Assembly: GCF_003945545.1 (NCBI RefSeq)
Contig: NZ_CP029617.1
Span: 5,689,001-5,753,000 of the forward strand
Length of the DNA: 64,000 nucleotides
Reading direction: 5' to 3'
From: Streptomyces sp. WAC 01529
GTDB lineage: Bacteria; Actinomycetota; Actinomycetes; Streptomycetales; Streptomycetaceae
Shown here piece after piece: positions 38,064 to 46,846 of the stretch. The notes below the pieces were generated by a model. That model was not told the DNA's origin. It searched no databases and worked only from the letters and a program-made list of their open reading frames with translations. How positions within the stretch are numbered: position 1 is the stretch's first letter; each line of letters starts with the position of its first letter. The position numbers and the translations under genes are program-made.

Positions 38064-39287
38064 ATGACCCGTACGCAGGAGTCCGCCGAGCCGGCCTCGG
38101 AGGCCACCAGAGCGCCCGCTCGCCCGGCCGTGCCGGATCGCGTCGCGCGGATACGGCGGCGCCTGGAGCGGCTGATCGGCATCGCGGCGACCGAGGGCAA
38201 CGCGCTGACCGTCCTGCGCAACGGCGACGAGATCTTCGCCGCCATGCTGGCCGCGATCCACTCCGCCGAGCACACGGTCGACATGATGACCTTCGTCTAC
38301 TGGAAGGGCGACATCGCCCGCCGGTTCGCCGACGCCCTCGCGGAGCGGGCGCGCGCCGGGCTGCGGGTGCGGCTGCTCCTCGACGGTTTCGGCAGCCGGC
38401 TGATCGAGGGCGAGCAGTTGCGGGTGATGGAGCAGGCCGGGGTGCAGGTGACGTGGTTCCGCAAGCCGCTGCACCTGTCGCCCCTCAAGCAGAACCACCG
38501 CTGTCACCGCAAGGTCCTCGTCGTCGACGAGGAGACCGCCTTCACCGGCGGGGTGGGCATCGCCGAGGAGTGGTGCGGCGACGCCCGTAACCCCGACGAG
38601 TGGCGCGACACCCACGTCGAGGTCCACGGCCCCGCGGTGGACGGGATCGCCGCGGCGTTCGCGCAGAACTGGGCCGAGTGCCACGGAGAACTCTTCGACG
38701 ACCAGGACCGGTTCATCAGACACCGGTCCCAGGGCGACGCCATCGTGCAGGTGGTGCGCGGCTCGGCCAGCTTCGGCTGGCAGGACATGCAGACCCTGAT
38801 CCGCGTCATGCTGGAGTCCGCCGAGGAACGCTTCCGGCTGGCCACGGCCTACTTCTCCCCGGACGCGTACTTCATCGAGCTGCTCTGCGCCACCGCGCGG
38901 CGCGGGGTCGAGGTGGAGATCGTGCTGCCCGGGCCGCACACCGACAAGCGGGTCTGCCGGCTGGCCGGGCAGCACTACTACGAGGAACTCATCCGCTGCG
39001 GCGTGCGGATCTATGAGTACCAGCCGACGATGATGCACGCCAAGGTCATCACCGTCGACGGCGTCGCCGCTCTGATCGGCTCGACCAACTTCAACCGCCG
39101 CTCCCTCGATCACGACGAGGAGGTCATGCTCGCCGTCCTGGACCAGGAGTTCACCGCGACGCTGGACGGGCACTTCGACGAGGACGTGCGGGCCAGCGAG
39201 CTGATCCGGGAGGGCCGGTGGAAGAGACGTTCCCTCCTCCAGCGCGCCAGTGAGCTGAGCGTCCGGCCCATCCGCCGGTTCCTGTGA
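38064..39287 (+). CDS. Phospholipase D family protein, cardiolipin synthase-like
   Basis: 407 residues with two HKD motifs: His148-x-Lys150-x4-Asp155 in HRKVLVVDEETAFTGG, and His325-x-Lys327-x4-Asp332 in MHAKVITVDG followed by IGSTNFNRRS. It is the soluble-looking half of a cardiolipin synthase, with no N-terminal membrane helices; a basic amphipathic first region may bind membranes. The likely reaction joins phosphatidyl groups to make cardiolipin. The stop codon lies in a 22-bp tandem duplication (separate entry). Confidence 0.88.
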   Translation: MTRTQESAEPASEATRAPARPAVPDRVARIRRRLERLIGIAATEGNALTVLRNGDEIFAAMLAAIHSAEHTVDMMTFVYWKGDIARRFADALAERARAGLRVRLLLDGFGSRLIEGEQLRVMEQAGVQVTWFRKPLHLSPLKQNHRCHRKVLVVDEETAFTGGVGIAEEWCGDARNPDEWRDTHVEVHGPAVDGIAAAFAQNWAECHGELFDDQDRFIRHRSQGDAIVQVVRGSASFGWQDMQTLIRVMLESAEERFRLATAYFSPDAYFIELLCATARRGVEVEIVLPGPHTDKRVCRLAGQHYYEELIRCGVRIYEYQPTMMHAKVITVDGVAALIGSTNFNRRSLDHDEEVMLAVLDQEFTATLDGHFDEDVRASELIREGRWKRRSLLQRASELSVRPIRRFL

Positions 39288-39320
39288 GGCCTGCGCCCGG
39301 TTCCTGTGAGGCCTACGCCC
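39277..39320 (+). repeat. Two tandem 22-bp copies spanning the stop codon of the phospholipase D gene
   Basis: Copies at 39277-39298 and 39299-39320 begin GGTTCCTGTGAGGCCT and differ at one base near their end. The real stop TGA is at 39285-39287 and is duplicated at 39307-39309. Confidence 0.85.
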
Positions 39321-40068
39321 CGGCCCGCTGGAAGACGCGCGTGCCCACCGTGACGGAGAGCAGCACGAAGGCGAGCGCCATCAGGACGCCGTACAGCATG
39401 GTCGTGCTCGCGTAGTCGCCCACGTATCCGGCCCGCACCGCGTCGACGAGGTAGCGGAACGGCATGAAGTGCGACAGGACGTCCAGCCAGGTGGGCGCGA
39501 GCGCCATCGGCAGCATTAGGCCGGAGAGCAGCATCGAGGGCATGCTGACGGCGTTCACCGCGGGCCCGAACTCGTGCGCCTTGGAGACCTTCATGGCGAG
39601 CGCGTACGACAGTGAGGCGAGCCCGGCGGTCAGCACCGCCACGAACGCGAAGCCGATGAGGATGCCGCCGAGCGGCGCCCTGAGCCCCATCACCAGCGCG
39701 GCGAGCACCAGCAGCACCGCCTGGAAGACGAAGAGCGCGGCGTCGCGCAGGACCCGGCCGAGCAGCAGCGCGAGGCGGCTGACGGGGGTCACCCGCAGCC
39801 GCTCCACCACCCCGAACTGCTTCTCGATGATGAGCGCGAAGCCGCTGAACGTCGCCCCGAACAGGCCGAGTTGGAGCAGCAGGCCCGGCACGAGCACCTG
39901 CCAGGAGTCGCCCTTGGAGCCGAGCGGCAGGTCGGTGAGGAGCGGCCCGAAGAACAGCAGGTAGAGCAGGGGCGTCAGGACGCCGAAGAGGATCTGGAAC
40001 TTGGAGCGCAGGGTCTGCCGGGCGTACCGCCCGAAGATGAGCGCGGTGTCGGAGAGCAGTGCGGGCAT
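39313..40068 (-). CDS. ABC transporter permease (ABC-2 type, daunorubicin-resistance-like)
   Basis: 251 residues with six membrane helices in the ABC-2 (DrrB-like) pattern: an amphipathic N-terminus, a helix pair around 25-90 with FALIIEKQFGVVERLRVTPVSR between, and the C-terminal MPMALAP-WLDVLSHFMPFRYLVDAVR signature of this export family. It forms the membrane pore for the ATPase encoded 18 bp upstream. Likely substrate is a hydrophobic drug or lipid; none can be named. Confidence 0.9.
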   Translation of the reverse strand: MPALLSDTALIFGRYARQTLRSKFQILFGVLTPLLYLLFFGPLLTDLPLGSKGDSWQVLVPGLLLQLGLFGATFSGFALIIEKQFGVVERLRVTPVSRLALLLGRVLRDAALFVFQAVLLVLAALVMGLRAPLGGILIGFAFVAVLTAGLASLSYALAMKVSKAHEFGPAVNAVSMPSMLLSGLMLPMALAPTWLDVLSHFMPFRYLVDAVRAGYVGDYASTTMLYGVLMALAFVLLSVTVGTRVFQRAGA

Positions 40069-40086
40069 CGGTGGGGTCCTGGGGTG

Positions 40087-40869
40087 TCAGACGGCGACGG
40101 GGGCCGTGTCGTTGGGCGCGGGGGCGCGCCCGGTGATGGCGAGGAAGGTGTCCTGGAGTGAGGCGTCGATCGAGCCGCCGTACCGGAGCTTGAGCGCGCT
40201 CGGCGTGCCCTCGGCGACCACCACGCCCTTGTCGACGACGACCAGGCGGTCGGAGAGCGCGTCGGCCTCGTCCAGGTAGTGCGTGGTGAGGAAGACCGTG
40301 GTGCCGTACTCGTCGCGCAGCTTGCGCACCAGCTTCCACAGGTCGGCGCGGCTGCCCGGGTCGAGCCCCGTGGTCGGCTCGTCCAGGAAGAGCACCTCGG
40401 GCCGGTGCGTGAGCCCGAGGGCGATGTCCAGGCGCCGCCGCTGGCCGCCGGAGAGCGCGGCGCAGGGGCGCTCCATCAGCTCCGTCAGGCCGAGGTCGCG
40501 CGCCAGCTCGTCGGCGCGGGCGATGGCCTCGCCCTTCGTCAGGCGGTAGAGGCGGCCCTGGGTGATCAGCTCCTCGCGTACGGAGATGCTCAGGTCGACG
40601 CCGCCGGACTGGGCGACATAGCCGATCTTGCGCCGGACGCCCGCCGGGTCCTTGGCCAGGTCGCAGCCCGCGACGGTGGCGGCGCCCCCGGTGGGCGGGA
40701 GCAGCGTGGTCAGCATGCGCAGCGTGGTGGTCTTGCCCGCGCCGTTCGGCCCGAGGAAGCCGAGGATCTCGCCCGGCCGGACGGTCAGGTCGATGCCGCG
40801 CACGGCATGAACGGGCCCGGTGCTGCTCCGGAAGGTCCGGGTGAGCCCGGCGGTGCTGATGATTGCCAT
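40087..40869 (-). CDS. ABC transporter ATP-binding protein (DrrA-like)
   Basis: 260 residues. Walker A GPNGAGKTTTLRML, signature LSGGQRRRLDIA, Walker B VLFLDEPTTGLDP, and switch His in FLTTHYLDEAD. The DrrA/CcmA family powers drug exporters. ATG 40869 gives the usual start (AIISTAGLTRTF); upstream in-frame starts at 40893 and 40914 lie inside the inverted repeat. Divergent from the TetR gene, which probably represses it. Confidence 0.9.
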   Translation of the reverse strand: MAIISTAGLTRTFRSSTGPVHAVRGIDLTVRPGEILGFLGPNGAGKTTTLRMLTTLLPPTGGAATVAGCDLAKDPAGVRRKIGYVAQSGGVDLSISVREELITQGRLYRLTKGEAIARADELARDLGLTELMERPCAALSGGQRRRLDIALGLTHRPEVLFLDEPTTGLDPGSRADLWKLVRKLRDEYGTTVFLTTHYLDEADALSDRLVVVDKGVVVAEGTPSALKLRYGGSIDASLQDTFLAITGRAPAPNDTAPVAV

Positions 40870-40890
40870 GACGACCACAAAAACAGAGTC

Positions 40891-40940
40891 CATGAAATTT
40901 TGCAATCGCACCAAGTTTTCAGGGGGTGCAAAATTTCATG
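40891..40940. promoter_or_regulatory. Paired 14-nt inverted repeat between ABC operon and TetR gene
   Basis: CATGAAATTTTGCA (40891-40904) and its exact reverse complement (40927-40940) are separated by 22 bp. Each arm is itself a near-palindrome around AAATTT and is very AT-rich for this genome. They probably form two operator sites for the TetR protein, covering both starts. Confidence 0.65.
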
Positions 40941-41609
40941 GTGACCAGTGAGGCCTACGATGAGGTCATGACCGAGGGGCTCAGGGAGCGCAAGAAGCGC
41001 CAGACCAAGCAGCGGATCTCCGACATCGCGACGGGGCTCTTCCTGGAGCGCGGCTTCGTCACGGTGACCATCGCGGACATCGCCGACGCGGCGGACGTCT
41101 CCGTCAACACGGTCTACAACTACTTCCCGGCCAAGGAGGACCTCTTCCTCGACCGGGGCGCGGACGCCGTCGACCGGCTCTCCCGCCACGTACGCGGCCG
41201 CCGCGAGGGCGAGTCCGCGGCCGACGCCGTCCTGCGCGAGCTGCGCACGGACGTCGAGAGCGCCTCACCGGCCGTCGGGCTCTTCCCCGGCTGGGCCGAC
41301 TTCATGAAGGTCATCACCGACGCGCCGCCGCTGCGCTCCCGGCTCTGGGCGATCCAGCAGGAGGCCCTGGACACCCTCACCAGGACCCTCGCCGAGGAGA
41401 CGGGCGCCGCCGGCGGCGACCCGCTGCCCGCGCTCGTCGCGGGGCAGCTCTCCTGGCTCCACAGCACGCTCATGAGCTGGATCGGCGACGAGATGGCCAA
41501 GTCCCGGGAGGTCGCCGAGGTCTCCCGCGAGGCCCTCGGCCTGCTCGACGAGATGGAGTCCCTCCTCGGCGAACGGGTCCTCAACTACGCGGTGCGCGCC
41601 ACCGGGTGA
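40938..41609 (+). CDS. TetR family transcriptional regulator
   Basis: About 223 residues from ATG 40938. The N-terminal HTH is KRQTKQRISDIATGLFLERGFVTVTIADIADAADVSVNTVYNYFPAKEDLF; the rest is a helical ligand-binding domain. Alternative starts are GTG 40941 or ATG 40968; AGGGGG lies 11 bp before 40938. The gene is divergent from the ABC exporter operon and probably represses it and itself, releasing DNA when the exported compound binds. The stop codon is within a 21-bp tandem duplication. Confidence 0.92.
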   Translation: MVTSEAYDEVMTEGLRERKKRQTKQRISDIATGLFLERGFVTVTIADIADAADVSVNTVYNYFPAKEDLFLDRGADAVDRLSRHVRGRREGESAADAVLRELRTDVESASPAVGLFPGWADFMKVITDAPPLRSRLWAIQQEALDTLTRTLAEETGAAGGDPLPALVAGQLSWLHSTLMSWIGDEMAKSREVAEVSREALGLLDEMESLLGERVLNYAVRATG

Positions 41610-41637
41610 GGCGTATGCGCCACCGGGTGACGCGTAT
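41596..41637 (+). repeat. Two tandem 21-bp copies spanning the stop codon of the TetR gene
   Basis: Copies at 41596-41616 and 41617-41637 start GCGCCACCGGGTGA and differ at one base (GGCG versus CGCG). The functional stop TGA is at 41607-41609. Confidence 0.85.
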
Positions 41638-41777
41638 CAGTGTGATGTCCGTCAGTTGAGACGTGACGCGCATCTCTTCGCCGCCACAGGCGCCCTCACG
41701 GCCGCTAATGTCCGCTGCAGAGGCATACGTAAACAGCGTGTAAGCCAAGCGTGATAAGCGGTAGGGGAGTCGGAACA

Positions 41778-42626
41778 GTGGCACGGAAGCTCGCCGTCAT
41801 CGGAGCCGGACTCATGGGGTCCGGTATCGCTCAGGTCTCCGCCCAGGCGGGCTGGGACGTCGTCCTGCGCGACGTCACCGACGAGGCCCTGACCCGTGGC
41901 ACCGACGGCATCAAGGCGTCGTACGACAAGTTCGTGAGCAAGGGCAAGCTCGCGGCCGAGGACGCCGAGGCCGCGCTCGGGCGCATCGCCACGACCACCG
42001 ACATGGACGCCGTCGCCGACGCCGACATCGTCGTCGAGGCCGTCTTCGAGAAGCTGGAGGTCAAGCACGAGATCTTCCGCACGCTCGACAAGCTCGTGCG
42101 CGACGACGCCGTGCTCGCCTCCAACACCTCCGCCATCCCGATCACCAAGATCGCGGCCGTGACGCAGCGTCCGGAGCGGGTCGTGGGCGCCCACTTCTTC
42201 TCGCCGGTCCCGATGATGCAGCTGTGCGAACTGGTGCGCGGCTACAAGACCAGTGACGACACGCTCGCCCGCACCAGGGAGTTCGCCGAGTCCGTCGGCA
42301 AGACCTGCATCGTCGTCAACCGCGACGTCGCCGGCTTCGTGACGACTCGTCTGATCTCCGCGCTCGTCGTCGAGGCCGCCAAGCTCTACGAGTCGGGCGT
42401 CGCCACCGCCGAGGACATCGACATCGCCTGCAAGCTCGGCTTCGGCCACGCCATGGGCCCGCTCGCGACCGCCGACCTCACCGGCGTCGACATCCTGCTC
42501 CACGCCACCAGCAACATCTACACCGAGTCCCAGGACGAGAAGTTCGCGCCGCCGGAGCTGATGCGCCGGATGGTTGACGCCGGTGACATCGGCCGCAAGA
42601 GCGGGCAGGGCTTCTACAAGCACTGA
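41778..42626 (+). CDS. 3-hydroxybutyryl-CoA dehydrogenase
   Basis: 282 residues. The N-terminal Rossmann fold has LAVIGAGLMGSGIAQV; catalysis uses His in VVGAHFFSPVPMM with Glu and Asn nearby (ASNTSAIPITKIA); the C-terminal domain has NRDVAGFVTTRLISALVVEA and ends GRKSGQGFYKH. It oxidises or reduces 3-hydroxybutyryl-CoA with NAD(P), in fatty-acid breakdown or polyketide precursor supply. GTG 41778 has AGGGGAG upstream. Confidence 0.95.
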   Translation: MARKLAVIGAGLMGSGIAQVSAQAGWDVVLRDVTDEALTRGTDGIKASYDKFVSKGKLAAEDAEAALGRIATTTDMDAVADADIVVEAVFEKLEVKHEIFRTLDKLVRDDAVLASNTSAIPITKIAAVTQRPERVVGAHFFSPVPMMQLCELVRGYKTSDDTLARTREFAESVGKTCIVVNRDVAGFVTTRLISALVVEAAKLYESGVATAEDIDIACKLGFGHAMGPLATADLTGVDILLHATSNIYTESQDEKFAPPELMRRMVDAGDIGRKSGQGFYKH

Positions 42627-42837
42627 GCGGGTACTGACGTACGCCGTCTGACGCCTCGTCCGACGATTCGTCACCTCCTGGGTCACCCCTCGGAGTGAAT
42701 TCGGTATCGGTTCGCTTACAGACGGCAACTTCCTCGCCCACGCGGCAGTCAGTTGCAGTGACATACGCAGACGCCTTACGGATCAGACGTCACAGCAGAC
42801 GCAGTCGCAGCAGACACAGCACTCTTGGGGAGCGCAT
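42627..42837 (+). promoter_or_regulatory. Upstream region of the STAS gene with CAG-rich repeats
   Basis: The gap shows a degenerate repeat of the unit CACAGCAGAC / CGCAGCAGACAC between about 42781 and 42822, with few C/G runs, just before GGGGAGCG and the ATG. No promoter element stands out. Confidence 0.3.
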
Positions 42838-43161
42838 ATGCACATCAGGGGCGACCAGGCCCAGCTGGTCGTCGGGGGGCGCCTCGACGTACGTAGCGCG
42901 GCGGACGCCCGAACGGTCCTGCACTCGGCCGTCGACGACGGAGCCGGCGACCTGGTGCTCGACCTTTCCGAACTCGACTCGTGGGACGCCACGGGACTCG
43001 GCGTCATCATGGGCGCGCACCGCCGCGCCGGGCGGTGCGGACGCCGGCTCGTCCTGCGCCATGTGCCGCCACAGATGCAGCGCCTCCTCGTCGCGACGAG
43101 ACTGCACCGCATCCTCGCCATCGAGGGCGGCATCGGTGTCGAATCGCTCCCCAGAGCCTGA
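42838..43161 (+). CDS. STAS domain protein (anti-sigma factor antagonist family)
   Basis: 107 residues, one STAS domain: GGRLDVRSAADARTVLHSAV, LVLDLSELDSWDATGLGVIMGAHR. In SpoIIAA/RsbV relatives a Ser in D-S-S-G is phosphorylated by a kinase anti-sigma factor; here Asp50-Ala51-Thr52-Gly53 leaves Thr52 as the only candidate. No anti-sigma or sigma gene is adjacent, so the partner is unknown. Confidence 0.88.
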   Translation: MHIRGDQAQLVVGGRLDVRSAADARTVLHSAVDDGAGDLVLDLSELDSWDATGLGVIMGAHRRAGRCGRRLVLRHVPPQMQRLLVATRLHRILAIEGGIGVESLPRA

Positions 43162-43369
43162 ACGGCACCTCACGCACAATCCTCACGAGACTGTGACGTC
43201 TCGGGCGGGACGGCACCCCGCCCTCCCGTAGATACTGGGCGAAGGTCTAGGGTTCGGTCGCCCACCGACCAGACGCACCCGCACGGGGGCACCGGACCAG
43301 AAGCGACAGCGCAGTGTGCACGCAGGCCGGAGGGGGCTGTGCACACGACGCATCTGGGGGGCTGGGACC

Positions 43370-45850
43370 ATGGACCCGATGAACCGGGGACCCGAAGAGT
43401 ACGGCCACGACCACGGTGGCGACGATCACGAAGGCTCGGCGCGGCCGCAGCGCCCGCGTGATCCGCTGACGCCCGACTTCGGGCAGCCCGCGCCCGCCCT
43501 CGCCCGCACCGTCCAGCTCGTCTCGGGCGACTTCCTGCTCACCGTCAATCCCGTCGACGGCAGCGAGATAGAGCCCTGCCCGCCCGGCGAGCGCCCCGAA
43601 CGGCCCGCCAAGCGCACCGCCGCCGACCGCGCCGAGCTGCGCCGCGCCGCGATGCCGCCCGTGCCGCCGGGCCCCGCGCTGCCCAGGCTGCCGCTCCTGG
43701 AGCGCCAGGAGGAGCGTGAACGGCTCGTACGGCTCCTCGCGCGCGGCCGCTCGGTACGGCTCACCGGACCCGCCGGATCGGGCCGCACAGCGCTTCTCAA
43801 CGCCGTCGCCGACGACTGCGCGGAGCTCGCGCCCGACGGCGTCATCCGGCTCTGCGGCTACCGCAAGACGCCCGGCGAACTGCTCCACGACCTCTGCGCC
43901 GCCGTCTACGACGCGCCCCACTACCGCCCCGAGCGCGCCCTGCTGCTCGAACTCGTCCACGACATCGGCGCCGTCGTCGTCCTCGACGACCTGGAGTTCG
44001 GCGGAGCGGGCCTCGACGAACTGCTCGACGCCACACCCGAGTGCGCCTTCCTCCTCGCCACGACGCCCGACGTCGCCGCCCCGTCCGCCGACGCCCACCT
44101 CGAAGAGGTCTCCCTCGGCGGCCTCGGCCGCGGCGGCGGCCTGGAGCTCCTTGAGCGCGTCGTGGGCCGCGTCCTGGACGACGAGGAGGCCAACTGGGCG
44201 GGCGACCTCTGGTTCGAGTCCGAGGGCCTGCCGCTGCGCTTCGTCCAGGCGGGCGCCCTGCTCCGCCAGCGCGACCAGCTCCTCGCCGACCCGCACGCCT
44301 TCGAGGAGTACGGCTACTTCGCCGACACCCCCGTCGACGCGCCCTTCGACACCGACGCCGACGCGGCCCCCGAGATCCCGCTGCCCTCCCTCGCCGACGG
44401 AGCCGCGCCCGCGACCCTGCTCGCCGCCCGGCTCAGCCCGTCCGCCCGCGCCACCCTGAAGTTCGCCGTCGCGCTCGGCGGCGAGCTGCCGCACCAGGCC
44501 CATCTGCCCGCCCTGGTGGGCGAGACCCACGCCGACGCGGCCCTCGCCGAACTGGTCGGCTGCGCCCTGGTCACCCCCGTCGGCGCCCGCTACCGCCTCG
44601 CCGCGGGAGTGCGCACGCAACTGGAGAGCGCCGGATACGCCGACGACGCCGCCGAGCACGCCAGGACCGCCGCCCGGCACTACGCCTGGTGGGCCGGGCA
44701 CCCCTCGGTCACCCCGGAGCGGGTCGCCGCGGAGGCGGACGCCGTACAGGCCGCCCTCGCCGCCCTGGTCGCCCCGGAGAGCGGCGCCGCGGTGCTGCTC
44801 GCCCGCACGGCCGCGCCCGCCTTCGCCGGCGGGCTGCACTGGGGCGCCTGGGAACGCGCCCTGCGCTCGGGCCAGGAGGCGGCACGCAACGCGGGAGAGG
44901 TCGCCGAAGAGGCGTACTTCCACCATGAGTTGGGGATCCTCGCACTCTGCGGCGGACAGCTCGACCGGGCCCGCGCCGAGCTGGAGGCCTCCATAGGGCT
45001 GCGCGGCGCCCTCGCCGACAAGCGCGGCACGATCTCCGGGCGCAGGGCCCTCGCCCTGGTCGCCGACCGCTCGGGCGCCGCGGTCCCGGGTGGGCGCACG
45101 GCGGCGGGCGAGGAGGTCCCCGACGCCCGTCACGAGGAATCGGCGTCGCCGCCCGGAGGCGTCCCGGCCGCCCTCACGCTCCCCGTACCGCCGCCCGCCG
45201 AGCCGGACACCCTGGTCACCAGCCGGGTCACGCCCGCCGTGGGCGCGCGCTCCGCGCCGAGCCGCCGCTCCCTCATCAGCGGCACCCGGCGCAACCTCGT
45301 CGCCGCGGGCGCCGGAGCCCTGCTCGCCGCCGTCCTCGGCACGGTCGTCACGCTCGGCGCCACGTCCGACGACGACCGCCCCGAGGGCGACCGGGTCAAG
45401 ACGGAGCAGTCGGCGCGCGAGGACCGCGACGGCGGCGGCCTGAGCGCCGACGAGCCGGGAGAGGGCGCCACGAGCCGCCCCGGCGGCCCCGGCGATGACG
45501 GTGTCGTCGGCACCGCGGACGACCCGAAGCCGCCCGCGAGCGGCGGACCCTCGGGCGGGCCGGGCGAGAGCGGGAAGCCGTCGGGCGAGCCCACCGGCAC
45601 CCCCTCGGGCAAGCCCACCGACAAGCCCACGGACAAGCCGACCGGCAAACCGACGGACAAGCCGACCGACAAACCCACGGACAAGCCCACCGACAAGCCG
45701 ACCGACAAACCGACGGACCCGCCCACCACGGACGAGCCGACGGACCCGCCGACGACCGACGACCCGCCGCCGAGCGACGACCCGCCCACGTCGCCCGACA
45801 CCTCGCCCGACACGTCGCCCGGCACCTCGGACTCGGCGAGCGCGTCGTAA
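43370..45850 (+). CDS. Membrane-anchored P-loop NTPase with KPT-repeat tail
   Basis: 826 residues. After about 110 disordered residues comes a P-loop ATPase domain: Walker A GPAGSGRT (133-140) and Walker B-like AVVVLDDLEFGG near 207. It resembles AAA/STAND ATPases such as those of AfsR-like proteins. A helical region with TPR-like pairs (residues about 360-560; AYFHHELGILALCGGQLDRARAELE) follows. One membrane helix is at about 641-664 after a basic stretch, and the last 160 residues are acidic then Pro/Thr/Lys-rich with nine KPT units and TSPDTSPDTS. Topology thus puts the ATPase inside and the repeat tail outside. It is conserved next to the STAS gene in streptomycetes, function unknown. Confidence 0.85.
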   Translation: MDPMNRGPEEYGHDHGGDDHEGSARPQRPRDPLTPDFGQPAPALARTVQLVSGDFLLTVNPVDGSEIEPCPPGERPERPAKRTAADRAELRRAAMPPVPPGPALPRLPLLERQEERERLVRLLARGRSVRLTGPAGSGRTALLNAVADDCAELAPDGVIRLCGYRKTPGELLHDLCAAVYDAPHYRPERALLLELVHDIGAVVVLDDLEFGGAGLDELLDATPECAFLLATTPDVAAPSADAHLEEVSLGGLGRGGGLELLERVVGRVLDDEEANWAGDLWFESEGLPLRFVQAGALLRQRDQLLADPHAFEEYGYFADTPVDAPFDTDADAAPEIPLPSLADGAAPATLLAARLSPSARATLKFAVALGGELPHQAHLPALVGETHADAALAELVGCALVTPVGARYRLAAGVRTQLESAGYADDAAEHARTAARHYAWWAGHPSVTPERVAAEADAVQAALAALVAPESGAAVLLARTAAPAFAGGLHWGAWERALRSGQEAARNAGEVAEEAYFHHELGILALCGGQLDRARAELEASIGLRGALADKRGTISGRRALALVADRSGAAVPGGRTAAGEEVPDARHEESASPPGGVPAALTLPVPPPAEPDTLVTSRVTPAVGARSAPSRRSLISGTRRNLVAAGAGALLAAVLGTVVTLGATSDDDRPEGDRVKTEQSAREDRDGGGLSADEPGEGATSRPGGPGDDGVVGTADDPKPPASGGPSGGPGESGKPSGEPTGTPSGKPTDKPTDKPTGKPTDKPTDKPTDKPTDKPTDKPTDPPTTDEPTDPPTTDDPPPSDDPPTSPDTSPDTSPGTSDSASAS
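45611..45718 (+). repeat. Nine 12-bp repeats encoding KPT(D/G) in the P-loop protein
   Basis: Consecutive 12-bp units AAG/AAA-CC(C/G)-AC(C/G)-GAC encode KPTD eight times and KPTG once. Synonymous codons alternate, so the peptide is under selection while the DNA drifts. Such tails are typical wall-spanning sequences. Confidence 0.9.
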
Positions 45851-45871
45851 CAGCACAGTCCTCACGCCACA

Positions 45872-45901
45872 AGGGGCCGGGTCCACCCGGACCCGGCCCC
45901 T
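45872..45901. terminator. Bidirectional terminator between the P-loop gene and nucS
   Basis: A perfect 13-bp stem AGGGGCCGGGTCC (45872-45884) / GGACCCGGCCCCT (45889-45901) with a 4-nt loop between convergent genes. Confidence 0.82.
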
Positions 45902-45920
45902 CACCCGCGTGTGATGTCTC

Positions 45921-46592
45921 TCAGAACAGCCGCAGCTTGTCGTCCTCGATGCCGCGCAGCGCGTTGTAGTCGAGGACGGTGCAGCCGATGCCGCGGTCCG
46001 TGGCGAGGACGCGGGCCTGCGGCTTGATCTCCTGGGCGGCGAAGATGCCCCTGACGGGCGCCAGGTGCGGGTCGCGGTTCAACAGCTCCAGATAGCGGGT
46101 CAGTTGCTCGACACCGTCGATCTCGCCGCGCCGCTTGATCTCCACGGCGACCGTCTGCCCGTCGGCGTCCCGACAGAGGATGTCGACCGGGCCGATCGCC
46201 GTCATGTACTCGCGGCGGATGAGCGAATATCCCTCACCGAGTGTCTCGATACGGTCGGCGAGCAGCTCCTGAAGGTGTGCTTCCACGCCGTCCTTGATGA
46301 GGCCGGGGTCGACGCCCAGTTCGTGCGAGGAGTCGTGCAGGACCTCCTCCATCGTGATGATGAGCTTCTCGCCCGCCTTGTTCACGACGGTCCACACACC
46401 GGCGTCGTCCCCTGATCCCTCCTTCAACGTGCAGGGCGGGGACATCCAGTTGAGGGGCTTGTAGGCCCTGTCGTCCGCGTGGATCGAGACGCTGCCGTCC
46501 GCCTTCACGAGGATCAGGCGGGGCGCCGACGGGAGATGGGCGGTGAGCCGGCCCGCGTAGTCCACGGAGCATCGGGCAATGACGAGACGCAT
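45921..46592 (-). CDS. nucS: Mismatch-specific endonuclease NucS
   Basis: 223 residues, the length of other actinobacterial NucS/EndoMS. The N-terminal dimerisation and mismatch-reading half includes [15 protein letters not shown], and the nuclease half has [36 protein letters not shown], giving the PD-(D/E)xK residues D, E and K. It provides non-canonical mismatch repair in actinobacteria that lack MutS/MutL. The C-terminal LRLF is a short clamp-binding-like end. Divergent from the next gene. Confidence 0.95.
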   Translation of the reverse strand: MRLVIARCSVDYAGRLTAHLPSAPRLILVKADGSVSIHADDRAYKPLNWMSPPCTLKEGSGDDAGVWTVVNKAGEKLIITMEEVLHDSSHELGVDPGLIKDGVEAHLQELLADRIETLGEGYSLIRREYMTAIGPVDILCRDADGQTVAVEIKRRGEIDGVEQLTRYLELLNRDPHLAPVRGIFAAQEIKPQARVLATDRGIGCTVLDYNALRGIEDDKLRLF

Positions 46593-46846
46593 GGGGCGCA
46601 ACGCTACTCGACCGGGGGCGGTGCACGCGATTCGCCCACCCGGGGCCCCTCGGCGCTCCGGGCGTCGCACGACTTGTCCGGCGATGGACACGTTCGATCC
46701 TGGCCGGTTATGCGCCCAATCTCCTGGTGCGGTCACCGCCCGTTGCCTACCGTAGAAGCAGGAGGTCGTCATCCGTGCACGCTGCGTATGCGGACTCCTT
46801 CCCTGTCCGTAAGCCCTCGCTTCGCGGGGGTCCGAGAGGAGTACCC

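Noticed and set aside
45611-45718. CRISPR-like periodic repeat
   Set aside because: Units are 12 bp with no spacers and encode KPT in frame, so it is a coding repeat.
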